From NCBI RefSeq assembly GCF_004358205.1, contig NZ_SMYO01000024.1, positions 1-49,747 on the forward strand: a stretch of 49,747 bases of DNA. Reading direction: 5' to 3'. Each line of letters begins with the position of its first letter. Positions within the stretch are counted from its first letter, which is position 1. This stretch comes from Bacillus salipaludis. GTDB lineage: Bacteria > Bacillota > Bacilli > Bacillales_B > DSM-18226. The notes beneath the pieces were generated by a model. It saw nothing but the letters and a program-made list of their open reading frames with translations. It ran no database searches and was not told the DNA's origin. The translations under genes and the position numbers were made by a program. This document shows positions 26,113 to 34,077 of the stretch, piece by piece.

Positions 26113-26868
26113 TCACCCATTAGAGGGATATGCCTTTTCAATAGCATCAAGCTGTGCCCACAACACATCACACTTGAATTTTAAGGCCTCGACTGCGCGC
26201 TTTTGCTCTTCAGGAGATTGACAATAAGTCAAAACAAGCTTAAGGGCGCAATCTGAATCGCGAGGTGCTTGCGTTAAGCGATTTTGAAAATACTCAAAAC
26301 CTTTACTGTCAATCCATGGATACAAACGATCAAGTATCTTCATCCGCTTCGAAATGAGATCAGGTGAAAACAATTCGGTTAACGAGGAGGCAACCGCTTC
26401 AATCCAAGGTTTTGTCCGTGCGAAGTTCACATAGGCGTCAACGGCGAAACGTACGCCCGGTACAACATGGTCCTCGCGCTCTATTTCCTCCCTGGACAAC
26501 CCTACAGCTTCTCCAAGTCGAAGCCATGCTTCAATTCCGCCATCTTCTCCATCTGTACCATCATGATCAATAATTCGCTGAATCCATTCACGTCTTAACT
26601 CCCTTGACGGCAGTATCGACAGAATCGCTGCATCTTTTACTGGAACTGATTTCTGATAATAATATCGGTTGGCCACCCAGCCGCGAATTTGTTCCCGGCG
26701 TAAATTTCCTTGATGCATCGCCAAATGAAAAGGATGTTTGTCATGATAAAAAGAACGTCCCACATCCTTTAAACGCTCTGTGAATTCATCCTTTGTCCAA
26801 GGTGAATCCCCTTTTTGATACAGAATTTTTTTCTGGCTAATAAGTCCACCTTGTTCCGGCATCCTCAC
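26113..26868 (-). CDS. pqqC: PqqC, pyrroloquinoline-quinone synthase
   Basis: A 251-residue all-helical oxidase that carries out the final cofactor-free ring closure and eight-electron oxidation to PQQ. Family landmarks are HPFHLAMHQGNL, QIRGWVANRYYYQKSVPVKDAAILS, IDHDGTDGEDGGIEAWLRLGEAVGL, and LTYCQSPEEQKRAVEALKFKCDVLWAQLDA at the C-terminus. The expected length is about 250. Its ATG overlaps the pqqB stop by four bases. Confidence 0.96.
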   Translation of the reverse strand: MRMPEQGGLISQKKILYQKGDSPWTKDEFTERLKDVGRSFYHDKHPFHLAMHQGNLRREQIRGWVANRYYYQKSVPVKDAAILSILPSRELRREWIQRIIDHDGTDGEDGGIEAWLRLGEAVGLSREEIEREDHVVPGVRFAVDAYVNFARTKPWIEAVASSLTELFSPDLISKRMKILDRLYPWIDSKGFEYFQNRLTQAPRDSDCALKLVLTYCQSPEEQKRAVEALKFKCDVLWAQLDAIEKAYPSNG

Positions 26869-27788
26869 ACCTCCACTTCCATTCCGTCATAGGCAATCTC
26901 AAAACCAAGTCGCTCCAATGTATGTCTTTCCTTGGAGTCCTTCTTCAAAATAGGGTTGCTATTATTAATGTGGATCAGAATTTTCCGTTCGGCTGGGAAT
27001 GATCCTAGCCTTTCCGCGATCCCCCCCGAACCACTAATAGGTAAATGCCCCATGTTTCTTGCGTCGCGTTTAGTCGCACCCATCTTCACCAATTCTTCTG
27101 CTGACCAAAAGGTGCCGTCGACCATTAAGATATCAGCTTTCCGCAGGCAAGCTTCTAAATCCGGAGTGATGTCTACTAATGTAGGGAAATAAGCAAGACA
27201 TTTGCCGGAACTCTGATTATGAAGAACCAACCCAACTTCCCAAAGGTCTTCTGGCAGCTCATCCTTCAGATTTGACTGGGCATAAAGCGGTGGCTTTCTT
27301 GACACCGGGATTGTTTCTACGATTATCGTCCCTTCTCCAAAAGCTCCTACCCGTTGCCCGATATTTGGCTGAAGAGACTGCCATTCCCATGAGCAATAGT
27401 TTTTTAGCATTGGGAAAACCGGAAAAGCGGACTGCAAACACTTTCTAACAATCTCAGTTCCGTAAATGGTCAGAAAAGAGCCCTCTCGCAGTGACAACAG
27501 CCCAATTGTATGATCGAGTTCAGCATCTGTTAAAATTACACCAGCGAGAGAGGTCTCTCTTATTCCAGGGCCCGGATGCAGCACAGAGAATGATTCAATC
27601 TGTCTGTGAACATCCGGACCTGCATTAATGAGGTACCAATCCTTGTCATTGGCACTTACTGCAAGAGAAGACTGTAATAATGGTTGAAATTCATGGTTCT
27701 CTTCGCGAACACCGCGGCAGTTTGGACATGCACAGTTCCACTGCGGAAATCCCCCTCCTGCTGCTGTTCCTAAGACTCTAATTCTAAT
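26865..27788 (-). CDS. pqqB: PqqB, metallo-beta-lactamase-fold PQQ biosynthesis protein, ATT start
   Basis: PqqB is a metal-dependent hydroxylase that acts on the cross-linked PqqA-derived amino acid. An ordinary start codon (GTG 27584) would leave 239 residues and lose the N-terminus, but the same frame continues upstream without a stop and encodes the canonical start RIRVLGTAAGGGFPQWNC, then CPNC and NAGPDVHRQIES. The frame closes at a TGA just upstream, and between them the only initiation-like codons are ATT at 27788 and 27782. An AAAGGA lies ten bases before ATT 27788. From there the protein is 307 residues, the usual length. Metal-type motifs such as ILTDAELDHTIGLL are present. It overlaps the end of the small upstream membrane gene by 19 bases, so reinitiation may help. 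Confidence 0.9.
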   Translation of the reverse strand: MRIRVLGTAAGGGFPQWNCACPNCRGVREENHEFQPLLQSSLAVSANDKDWYLINAGPDVHRQIESFSVLHPGPGIRETSLAGVILTDAELDHTIGLLSLREGSFLTIYGTEIVRKCLQSAFPVFPMLKNYCSWEWQSLQPNIGQRVGAFGEGTIIVETIPVSRKPPLYAQSNLKDELPEDLWEVGLVLHNQSSGKCLAYFPTLVDITPDLEACLRKADILMVDGTFWSAEELVKMGATKRDARNMGHLPISGSGGIAERLGSFPAERKILIHINNSNPILKKDSKERHTLERLGFEIAYDGMEVEV

Positions 27789-28024
27789 TTGCCTTCAGTC
27801 CTTTCGCTTGCGATTTGAGCATCTTTATTACCCATTTCCTTCCGTTTCCCCAATAACCTCCCAACTTGCCACCCAATCGCGATATTGGTCAGACCCATTA
27901 ACGGAAATAAAATATAGTCCCCCACCGGGTCAGGAAGCAAGAGGTCGACAAACAGCCACCCGCCAGTTGTTGCACATCCAATCATCGCACCAATCAGTGA
28001 TAGTAGGTAACGGCTCTTTCTCAT
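27770..28024 (-). CDS. small two-helix membrane protein inside the pqq operon
   Basis: An 84-residue protein starting at ATG 28024, with GGAGG eight bases upstream (longer in-frame starts lie within or before this RBS). It has a hydrophobic helix at about 7-28 (LLSLIGAMIGCATTGGWLFV), a second at about 38-58 (FPLMGLTNIAIGWQVGRLLG) and a charged tail. I do not recognise a PQQ family member; the fold is reminiscent of AtpI/AtpZ-like small membrane proteins but this is weak. It sits between pqqA and pqqB and overlaps pqqB by 19 bases, so it is very likely part of the operon. A role in PQQ export or in anchoring the pathway is a guess. Confidence 0.75.
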   Translation of the reverse strand: MRKSRYLLSLIGAMIGCATTGGWLFVDLLLPDPVGDYILFPLMGLTNIAIGWQVGRLLGKRKEMGNKDAQIASERTEGKLELES

Positions 28025-28076
28025 TTGCATAACCTCCGTTGATTTTTTATAAACCGTTAATGAGAAATACAAAAGA

Positions 28077-28102
28077 GGCAAGCAGTGTTTATGCTACTTG
28101 CC
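28077..28102 (-). terminator. attenuator-like hairpin at the end of pqqA
   Basis: On the minus strand GGCAAGTAG-CATAAACA-CTGCTTGCC forms a 9-bp stem (one G-U pair) followed by TCTTTTGT. The pqqA stop TAG lies in the stem. A partial terminator or mRNA-stabilising stem would give more pqqA than downstream message, as is useful for a peptide precursor. Confidence 0.65.
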
Positions 28103-28168
28103 GGTGTAGATATACATGGTCACTTCAGAAGCGGTATTAATTACTTTATATTCAGGCTTAACCCACAT
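28094..28168 (-). CDS. pqqA: PqqA, PQQ precursor peptide
   Basis: A 24-residue peptide beginning MWVKPEY and containing EVTMY. Glu15 and Tyr19 occupy the conserved E-x-x-x-Y spacing whose side chains become the PQQ skeleton. GGAGGGG lies seven bases upstream of ATG 28168. It is the first gene of the PQQ operon and is followed by a hairpin that may lower readthrough. A protease to release the cross-linked residues (PqqF-type or other) is not in the window. Confidence 0.95.
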   Translation of the reverse strand: MWVKPEYKVINTASEVTMYIYTGK

Positions 28169-28358
28169 GTTATCCCCTCCTTTTCGTGAACTTCCAATGT
28201 TTATCAGCTTTCAAGGGATTTCAAATTTTCCCTGTCACCATCATCTTATGTCAGCTGATACCTCAAAATAACTAGAATTTCGACTTATAGTTGTCCGAAA
28301 GTGGTACGGAATTTTACAATAGATAGCAAAAAAGGACAAGAACCTGTTGATGAATAAC

Positions 28359-28393
28359 AAAAAACCTGAGTCGATTTTAAAACGGACTCAGGT
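28359..28393 (-). terminator. terminator after PQQ dehydrogenase 1
   Basis: On the minus strand ACCTGAGTC ... GACTCAGGT followed by TTTTTTG, between this gene and the pqqA promoter region. Confidence 0.88.
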
Positions 28394-28429
28394 CTTTGCA
28401 TTGTTTCTACCTATAGAGTTCTAAGTTTA

Positions 28430-30406
28430 TTACTTTTTATTGGCCAGCCATTTTGCTAACACTTTTGCTTGGTCTGCATCAACAAGGCCTCCAGGCATCC
28501 TTCCGCCTCCGTTAATGATTTGTTTTTCGATTTCCTGTTCAGACATCGATGAGCCAACATGCTTTAGACTAGGGCCGGCTCCTCCTTCAAGATTTTGACC
28601 ATGGCAGGATATACAGCTCTTATTGTAAATGGCTTCAGCATTCATACTAGCCGGCTGCTTTTTAGGCTTTTCTTTATTTCCGTGGCTGCCATGATTCGCA
28701 TCATCATTTTTCCCTGAACCTTGCGGACTCTTTTCAGGTGTAGCTGACAGTTTACCGCCAAGACCAAAGGCAACAACCTTCGTTCCGGTTACGTAAACTA
28801 CAAATTGTTTCCCGTTTTCCACGTAAATCGACGGAGCCATCATAATCTGTGCTCCACCGCTTTTCGCATTCCATAAGACTTTTCCGGTTTTAACATCCAT
28901 TGCGTTGACGGTTCCGTCCAACTCCCCGTAGAAGGCAAGGCCAGATGCTGTACTTGTGAAACCTCCACGCATCGGTTGTTTTGTCTTATTTTGATAAACC
29001 TTTTTACCAGTATTCACATCAATAGCAGTGATCGTGCCGGATATCTCAGCACCTTTCGGGGTTATTACAACAGAAGTCCCCGGGAATAAACCATTTTTTT
29101 GTTCTAATTCTTTTTCGTCTTTCGCTGCCACCCCGATGGACGGCGCGTTAATACCTGGAATTAGGACATAATTAGTTGTTGGATCATAAGTTTCAGGGGC
29201 GTAGTTTTGTCCGCCTTCCACCCCAGGCCATTGAGGCTTAGCTGTCTTCTCATCCGTTGTCAGCGGTGAATGCTGGATTTTGACAAATGGAACGCCATCA
29301 TAGATGGTATCACCTGTTTTCGCATCCCAAGCAAACCATTTTCCGTTTTTACCGCCATGTACAACTACTTTCTTTTTATTACCGCCAACGGTAGCATTGA
29401 GAACCATTGGAGTCGCTGCAGCATCATAATCCCACTCGTCATTTTCGACTTCTGATTTTGCCCAAACAAATTTTCCGGTTTTACTATCAAGAGCAACCAC
29501 CGAATCTGTATAAGGATTTTTACCCGGGCGAGCTTTGATAAAAAAGTCAGGTGCAGGATTCCCTACGCCAAAATACATCATATCAGTATCCGGATCAAAT
29601 GACATCGGGTTCCAGACAGCGCCGCCCCCGATAAATTTCCCCTTTACCCAGCCTTTCCCTTGCTCAGGAACCGTCCAGAAAGGCTGATCCCAGGCTGGAC
29701 TTAAATCGCTTGCTTTAAAAGCCATAACAAAACCGCGAATTCCATTATCACCGCCGCTGCTTCCAACATAGACATTGCCTTTATAGTACATAGGGGCGGA
29801 TGTTTCATAATAACGGTTTTCAAGTGTAACCCCTTTCATGTTCTTCGTATCCCAGAAATTAATCATTTTAACTAATTTTCCTGTTTTCGCATCAAGCTTG
29901 GCTAATCGATTATCTGCAATAAGTACAAAAACATTTCCTTCTGCTACCGCTACACCACGGCTGGCGACAACTTCTAAAAGGCTGAGATCCGCTTTATTAA
30001 GATGATCTTGAACCTCTTTAGGAGGTTGCCAGTCCCAAATCTTTTTTCCATTTGAAGCATTGATAGCAAACACTCGGTTAAAGGAAGTCGTAACATACAT
30101 CACCCCATCTTTAACAACAGGATAGTCCTCAGAGGCATTTTGGACTTTTGTACCCCAAGTTGCTAAATCTGATTGCCAGACAATACCTAAATTCTTTACA
30201 TTGTCTTTTGTTATTTTTGTATAGGGGACATTCCGGGTTTGTTGATAGTTATATCCCCAAATTGGAAAGCCGGTATCTTTTTTAGCTTCTGTAGTTTGTT
30301 TCTCGGTCGTTTTTTGCTTATTTTCATTTTTCGTCTGACACCCCGCAACTAACATTAATCCTAAAAAAGCTACGCTGATCGATTTTACATAGCGCTTCAA
30401 CTTCAA
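28430..30406 (-). CDS. PQQ-dependent alcohol dehydrogenase with C-terminal cytochrome c, lipoprotein (copy 1)
   Basis: A 658-residue secreted quinohemoprotein. The signal peptide ends in the lipobox LVAGC, so mature Cys23 would be lipid-anchored on the outer face of the membrane. Residues about 45-550 form the eight-bladed PQQ propeller; 590-658 form a cytochrome c domain with CISCH (598-602) and the axial Met637 (RMPGG). Catalytic Asp326 is in DEWDYDAA, and Asp328 two residues later is the position associated with lanthanide binding in XoxF/PedH-type enzymes. Asn283 (GNPAP) and Asp220 (GGDNGIRG, usually Glu) are the other metal ligands. The vicinal cysteines of methanol dehydrogenase are absent (EVVASRGVAV). 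Translation starts at TTG with GGAGG. Substrate is probably an alcohol, not identified. Confidence 0.9.
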   Translation of the reverse strand: MKLKRYVKSISVAFLGLMLVAGCQTKNENKQKTTEKQTTEAKKDTGFPIWGYNYQQTRNVPYTKITKDNVKNLGIVWQSDLATWGTKVQNASEDYPVVKDGVMYVTTSFNRVFAINASNGKKIWDWQPPKEVQDHLNKADLSLLEVVASRGVAVAEGNVFVLIADNRLAKLDAKTGKLVKMINFWDTKNMKGVTLENRYYETSAPMYYKGNVYVGSSGGDNGIRGFVMAFKASDLSPAWDQPFWTVPEQGKGWVKGKFIGGGAVWNPMSFDPDTDMMYFGVGNPAPDFFIKARPGKNPYTDSVVALDSKTGKFVWAKSEVENDEWDYDAAATPMVLNATVGGNKKKVVVHGGKNGKWFAWDAKTGDTIYDGVPFVKIQHSPLTTDEKTAKPQWPGVEGGQNYAPETYDPTTNYVLIPGINAPSIGVAAKDEKELEQKNGLFPGTSVVITPKGAEISGTITAIDVNTGKKVYQNKTKQPMRGGFTSTASGLAFYGELDGTVNAMDVKTGKVLWNAKSGGAQIMMAPSIYVENGKQFVVYVTGTKVVAFGLGGKLSATPEKSPQGSGKNDDANHGSHGNKEKPKKQPASMNAEAIYNKSCISCHGQNLEGGAGPSLKHVGSSMSEQEIEKQIINGGGRMPGGLVDADQAKVLAKWLANKK

Positions 30407-30728
30407 AAAAAGACCTCCTATGCTATAATTTCTCGGGTGGTCAAATCATTCCCCTAATTGCCTCATTTTTTAGGATATTTTCAAGTTTCCCCTATTAAGA
30501 AGATACTTATATTAATTAGACCCGCCACTTTTTCTATATTGAGTAAAACCTGCCTTAATTATGCAAAAAAGAGGGCAGAATCTACTTAAAAATTAGAGAG
30601 GTCTTGTATCCTGTTTTTTGGTATTACCAATTAAGAATATTTACTAAAAATGGAGACAATCTATAAATAAGGATATTCATCTTTTTATCCTTAAAAATTA
30701 AGAAGTTAAATATTTAGGAGGGCGATTT
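30407..30728. other. divergent intergenic region upstream of PQQ dehydrogenase 1 and the first secreted protein
   Basis: About 320 bases, AT-rich, holding the RBS of dehydrogenase 1 on the minus strand (GGAGG near 30416) and the RBS of the secreted protein on the plus strand (AGGAGGG near 30717). Promoters must lie here, but I cannot assign them with confidence. Confidence 0.5.
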
Positions 30729-31163
30729 ATGAGGTTTTTTTCAAAGTTTACAAAAGCTGGATTTGCCTTAATTCTATCTTTAGGTTTTTTATTGGTTTCT
30801 TCCCAAAGTACTCTGGCTGCAGAAATTGGTTCTGCAGAACATAACGGAATCAAACTGACGATTAATAACTACACCATAAAGAACTATGGCCAAGAGATGG
30901 TGGTGTATTATACGATTCAATCAAAGTCAGGACAATTGATGGAAGGGAAAAGCCTTATGAATAGACCGGATTTTACGATTGGAAATAAGTTTGTTCAAGG
31001 AAATGATGCCTGGTATAAAAAAGTCAGCAATCAGCAATATCAAGGCGCAGTAACGGTGCAGCTGCCACAATATATCCCTGCTTCATCGAATGTATCCTTT
31101 AATACAGACAGCATTTCGAGTCAAAAAGGCCAATGGACGATTAATTTTGAAATTAAAAAGTAA
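30729..31163 (+). CDS. small secreted protein paired with the PQQ dehydrogenases (copy 1)
   Basis: A 144-residue protein with a signal peptide (cleavage near LAA-EIGS) and a mature domain of about 110 residues rich in beta strands, GSAEHNGIKLTINNYTIKNYGQEMVVYYTI, ending QKGQWTINFEIKK. This suggests an immunoglobulin-like fold, but I do not recognise a family. It is clearly related to the protein at 33542-34009: both contain GSAE-x-NGIKLTI, YTI, a central NYTI/YYTI strand and a final QKG-W-I segment. It lies divergently from PQQ dehydrogenase 1 and upstream of dehydrogenase 2, so an accessory role outside the membrane is a reasonable inference. Confidence 0.8.
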   Translation: MRFFSKFTKAGFALILSLGFLLVSSQSTLAAEIGSAEHNGIKLTINNYTIKNYGQEMVVYYTIQSKSGQLMEGKSLMNRPDFTIGNKFVQGNDAWYKKVSNQQYQGAVTVQLPQYIPASSNVSFNTDSISSQKGQWTINFEIKK

Positions 31164-31192
31164 TGAATAAACAATTTATTACATAACAAAGC

Positions 31193-31225
31193 CTACTTCC
31201 TTGTTTTTAGGAAGTAGTCTTTTTC
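31193..31225 (+). terminator. terminator after secreted protein copy 1
   Basis: CTACTTCC-TTGTTTTTA-GGAAGTAG followed by TCTTTTTCT. Confidence 0.85.
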
Positions 31226-31496
31226 TATTAAGGTTTTGTGGAAGAAATATAAATGGATAAGAACGTGTACATCTTTTCAATCCCCTCACTCTTTTTATCA
31301 AGGACGACAATATAAACCCTTTCCATCAAAATGAGTAAATAAATTTACCATAATTTGTATAATACAGAAATATAGTAGGGCATCATAAGCTTGTTCTTTT
31401 TAAAATTAGATCCTCTAAAGGAGGGACCGAACTGGAACATCTCATGTTCAGCGATTCACTACATATTAAGAGTTCACAGTGTGAGGAGGTATTTTC
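31226..31496 (+). other. leader/promoter region of PQQ dehydrogenase 2
   Basis: No gene is seen. A strong AGGAGGG near 31420 is not followed by an ordinary start codon at useful spacing, and the real RBS GAGGAGG lies just before the GTG at 31497. Promoter elements are not clear. Confidence 0.45.
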
Positions 31497-33434
31497 GTGA
31501 AACGTTTTTTAAAGGCAACAGGTTCGGTTTTGTTGGCCAGTATGGTCCTTGTTGGCTGTCAATCGAATAATAACAAGAACAATACAAATAACAAGGAAGA
31601 GACCAAGGAATCCAACCAGTCCAACCAGACAAACCAGGTAAAGGAGACAGGATTCCCAAATTGGGGTTATGACATTCAACATACCCGACATGTGCCCTAT
31701 AAAGAGATTACAAAAGATAATGTAAAAAAGATGGGGATTGTTTGGCAGCAGGATATCGTGGAATGGAATAAGGATGTTCCGAATTTACAAGAGGATTTCC
31801 CTGTTGTACAAAATGGGGTCATGTATGTAACGAGTGCAAAAAACCATGTGTTTGCAATTGATGCCGCAAGCGGAAAGAAACTTTGGGCATGGACACCTCC
31901 CAAGGAGGTACTTGACCACCTAAATAGTTTGCCATGGCAATCCAACGTGGCAAGCAGAGGTGTCGCAGTGGCCAATGGAAAGGTATATGTCTTGATGATT
32001 GACAATCGGCTGGCCAAACTTGATGCCAAAACCGGAAAACTGGAAAAAATGGTTAACTTCTGGGATCATGTTCCCTCCATTAAATTAGAAAACCGATACT
32101 ATGAATCTTCAGCTCCCATGTATTATGATGGAAACATTTACGTTGGAAGCAGCGGCGGTGATAATGGTACTCGAGGCTTCGTTTGGGCATTTAAAGCAGA
32201 TAGCCTCGAACCGCTCTGGAAAGAACCGTTTTGGACCGTTCCTGAAAGAGGAACCGGCTGGGCGAAAGGGAAATATACGGGTGGAGGTTCCGTATGGACA
32301 CCGATGTCGTTCGATCCAGATACCGATATGATGTATTTTGCAGTAGGGAATCCAGCCCCTGACTTTTACGATGCAGACCGAAAAGGAAAAAATCCATATA
32401 CGGATTCCATCGTTGCTTTGGACAGTAAAACTGGGAAATTTAAATGGGCATCCTCCCAAGTTGATCACGATCTATGGGATTATGACGCTGCCGCGACACC
32501 GATGGTTCTCAATGCCAAGGTCGGCGGGAAAAAGCAGAAGATTATAGTGGAAGGCGGAAAGAACGGGAAATGGTATGCATGGGAAGCCAAAACTGGAAAA
32601 ACCATTTATGATGGTGTACCGTTTGTCAAAATTCAGCACTCAGCACTACCAACCGATGAGAGTAAAGTTAAACTTCAATGGCCGGGTACGCCAGGTGGCG
32701 AGAGCTATGCTCCAGAGACGTATGATCCCGAAACCAACTATGTACTGATTCCAGGTATTAATTACCCGAATTTAATGTTAGCACCAAAAGATGCGAAAGA
32801 GATTGCAAAAGATAACAATACCTTCCCTGGTACGAAAATCCTTCCTTTACCACATGACGTTGATACTTCTGGTACTATTACTGCTATCGACGTTAATACA
32901 GGTAAAAAGGTTTATCAACTCAAAACGGATGATCCAATGTATGGCGGATTCACAAGTACTGCTACGGGCCTTGCTTTTTACGGTGAATTGGACGGAACGG
33001 TGAATGCTCTCGATATTAAAAAAGGAAAAGTATTATGGAGCATGGAAAGTGGAGGAAAACAAATCAAAATGGCGCCTTCCATTTATACCGTTGACGGCAA
33101 ACAATATGTCGCGATGATTACTGGTGGAACGAGGGTTGTGGTCTATGGCCTCGGCGGTAAGGAAAAGGCTGCAGCCCCTAATAAAAATGCCAAATTACAA
33201 GGGCAAGCCGATGTCGTTATCGATCCGGAAAAGGTTTACAAAAAAAGTTGTGTTTCCTGTCATGGAGATAATCTTCAGGGCGCAACTGCTCCAAACCTTC
33301 AACACATCGGTAAATCGATGTCCAAAGAAGACATATTGAATCAAATCTTAAACGGCGGCGACCGCATGCCGGCAGGCCTTGCTAAAGGTGCAGAGGCTGA
33401 AGCACTAGCAGAATGGCTATCTAAAAAGAAATAA
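31497..33434 (+). CDS. PQQ-dependent alcohol dehydrogenase with C-terminal cytochrome c, lipoprotein (copy 2)
   Basis: A 645-residue paralog of the dehydrogenase at 28430-30406, with the same architecture: lipobox VLVGC (Cys21), a Asn-rich linker, the PQQ propeller, and a C-terminal cytochrome c (CVSCH 585-589, Met624 in RMPAG). Catalytic Asp328 is followed by Asp330 in LWDYDAA, again the Asp-x-Asp pattern of lanthanide-type enzymes; Asn285 and Asp222 fill the other metal positions. The vicinal Cys pair is missing here too (SNVASRGVAV). Both copies share long identical stretches but differ in linkers and active-site-proximal loops, so they may differ in substrate or metal. GTG start with GAGGAGG. 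It is followed by a second small secreted protein gene. Confidence 0.9.
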   Translation: MKRFLKATGSVLLASMVLVGCQSNNNKNNTNNKEETKESNQSNQTNQVKETGFPNWGYDIQHTRHVPYKEITKDNVKKMGIVWQQDIVEWNKDVPNLQEDFPVVQNGVMYVTSAKNHVFAIDAASGKKLWAWTPPKEVLDHLNSLPWQSNVASRGVAVANGKVYVLMIDNRLAKLDAKTGKLEKMVNFWDHVPSIKLENRYYESSAPMYYDGNIYVGSSGGDNGTRGFVWAFKADSLEPLWKEPFWTVPERGTGWAKGKYTGGGSVWTPMSFDPDTDMMYFAVGNPAPDFYDADRKGKNPYTDSIVALDSKTGKFKWASSQVDHDLWDYDAAATPMVLNAKVGGKKQKIIVEGGKNGKWYAWEAKTGKTIYDGVPFVKIQHSALPTDESKVKLQWPGTPGGESYAPETYDPETNYVLIPGINYPNLMLAPKDAKEIAKDNNTFPGTKILPLPHDVDTSGTITAIDVNTGKKVYQLKTDDPMYGGFTSTATGLAFYGELDGTVNALDIKKGKVLWSMESGGKQIKMAPSIYTVDGKQYVAMITGGTRVVVYGLGGKEKAAAPNKNAKLQGQADVVIDPEKVYKKSCVSCHGDNLQGATAPNLQHIGKSMSKEDILNQILNGGDRMPAGLAKGAEAEALAEWLSKKK

Positions 33435-33541
33435 TGTGTTTTCTAAGAAGCAGTCCGAGTCCGATTCCTTCATTCGGACTCAGATTGTTTCAGGAAAAAA
33501 AGCGGTGAAACTTATAAACGAAATAAAAGGATGGTGGTAAA

Positions 33542-34009
33542 ATGAGGAACCTATCGAAATATACTGTAAGTTTCAGTAGTTTCGCCTTAGTCATTTGCTT
33601 GCTCATCAGCTTCGTCTTCCCTGCTTTGACCAGTGCCGAATCCCAAAATCAGGGCTTAGGTTCTGCTGAAGATAACGGAATCAAGCTAACAATCGATGGC
33701 TATACCATTGTAAACCACGGTCAAAACATTAGGCTGAATTATACCATTCATACAAATTCGGATGTTCAAGTTGATCAGAATACCAGAAGCCTGATGGAAA
33801 GTCCGCATATTTGGATTGAACACACATTAGTTCGTGAAACTTCCGATACGTTTAAAAAGGTAGGGAAAAACGAATATAAAGGAACAATCGAAGCACAACT
33901 ACAGCATTACAGACCTGAAAGTCCTCATATGACATTTGATACTCATGGGATTTTCAATCAAAAGGGCGATTGGACAATTAGATTTGTCCTTAATAATGCT
34001 GAATTCTAA
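33542..34009 (+). CDS. small secreted protein paired with the PQQ dehydrogenases (copy 2)
   Basis: A 155-residue secreted protein with a signal peptide (cleavage near TSA-ESQ) and a mature domain similar to that of the protein at 30729-31163 (GSAEDNGIKLTIDGYTIVNHGQN, then FNQKGDWTIRFVL). It lies about 110 bases after PQQ dehydrogenase 2 in the same direction, without a strong terminator between (a GAGTCCGA/TCGGACTC hairpin at about 33456-33480 lacks a T-run), so co-transcription is possible. The function is unknown; the repeated pairing with a quinoprotein is the only clue. Confidence 0.8.
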   Translation: MRNLSKYTVSFSSFALVICLLISFVFPALTSAESQNQGLGSAEDNGIKLTIDGYTIVNHGQNIRLNYTIHTNSDVQVDQNTRSLMESPHIWIEHTLVRETSDTFKKVGKNEYKGTIEAQLQHYRPESPHMTFDTHGIFNQKGDWTIRFVLNNAEF

Positions 34010-34033
34010 TATAAGATGTTGAAACCCAAAAAT

Positions 34034-34077
34034 CATCCCGTATCATCCTTTAAAATGGTACGGGATTTGATTTTTTG
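34034..34077 (+). terminator. terminator after secreted protein copy 2
   Basis: ATCCCGTA ... TACGGGAT followed by TTGATTTTTT. Confidence 0.82.

Noticed and set aside
26865..27584. pqqB as a truncated 239-residue gene starting at GTG 27584
   Set aside because: The frame upstream encodes the conserved PqqB N-terminus without a stop, so the gene is complete and only the start codon is unusual.
12997..34009. Prophage or integrative element
   Set aside because: No integrase, structural phage gene, transposase, tRNA or attachment-site repeat was seen in this region.
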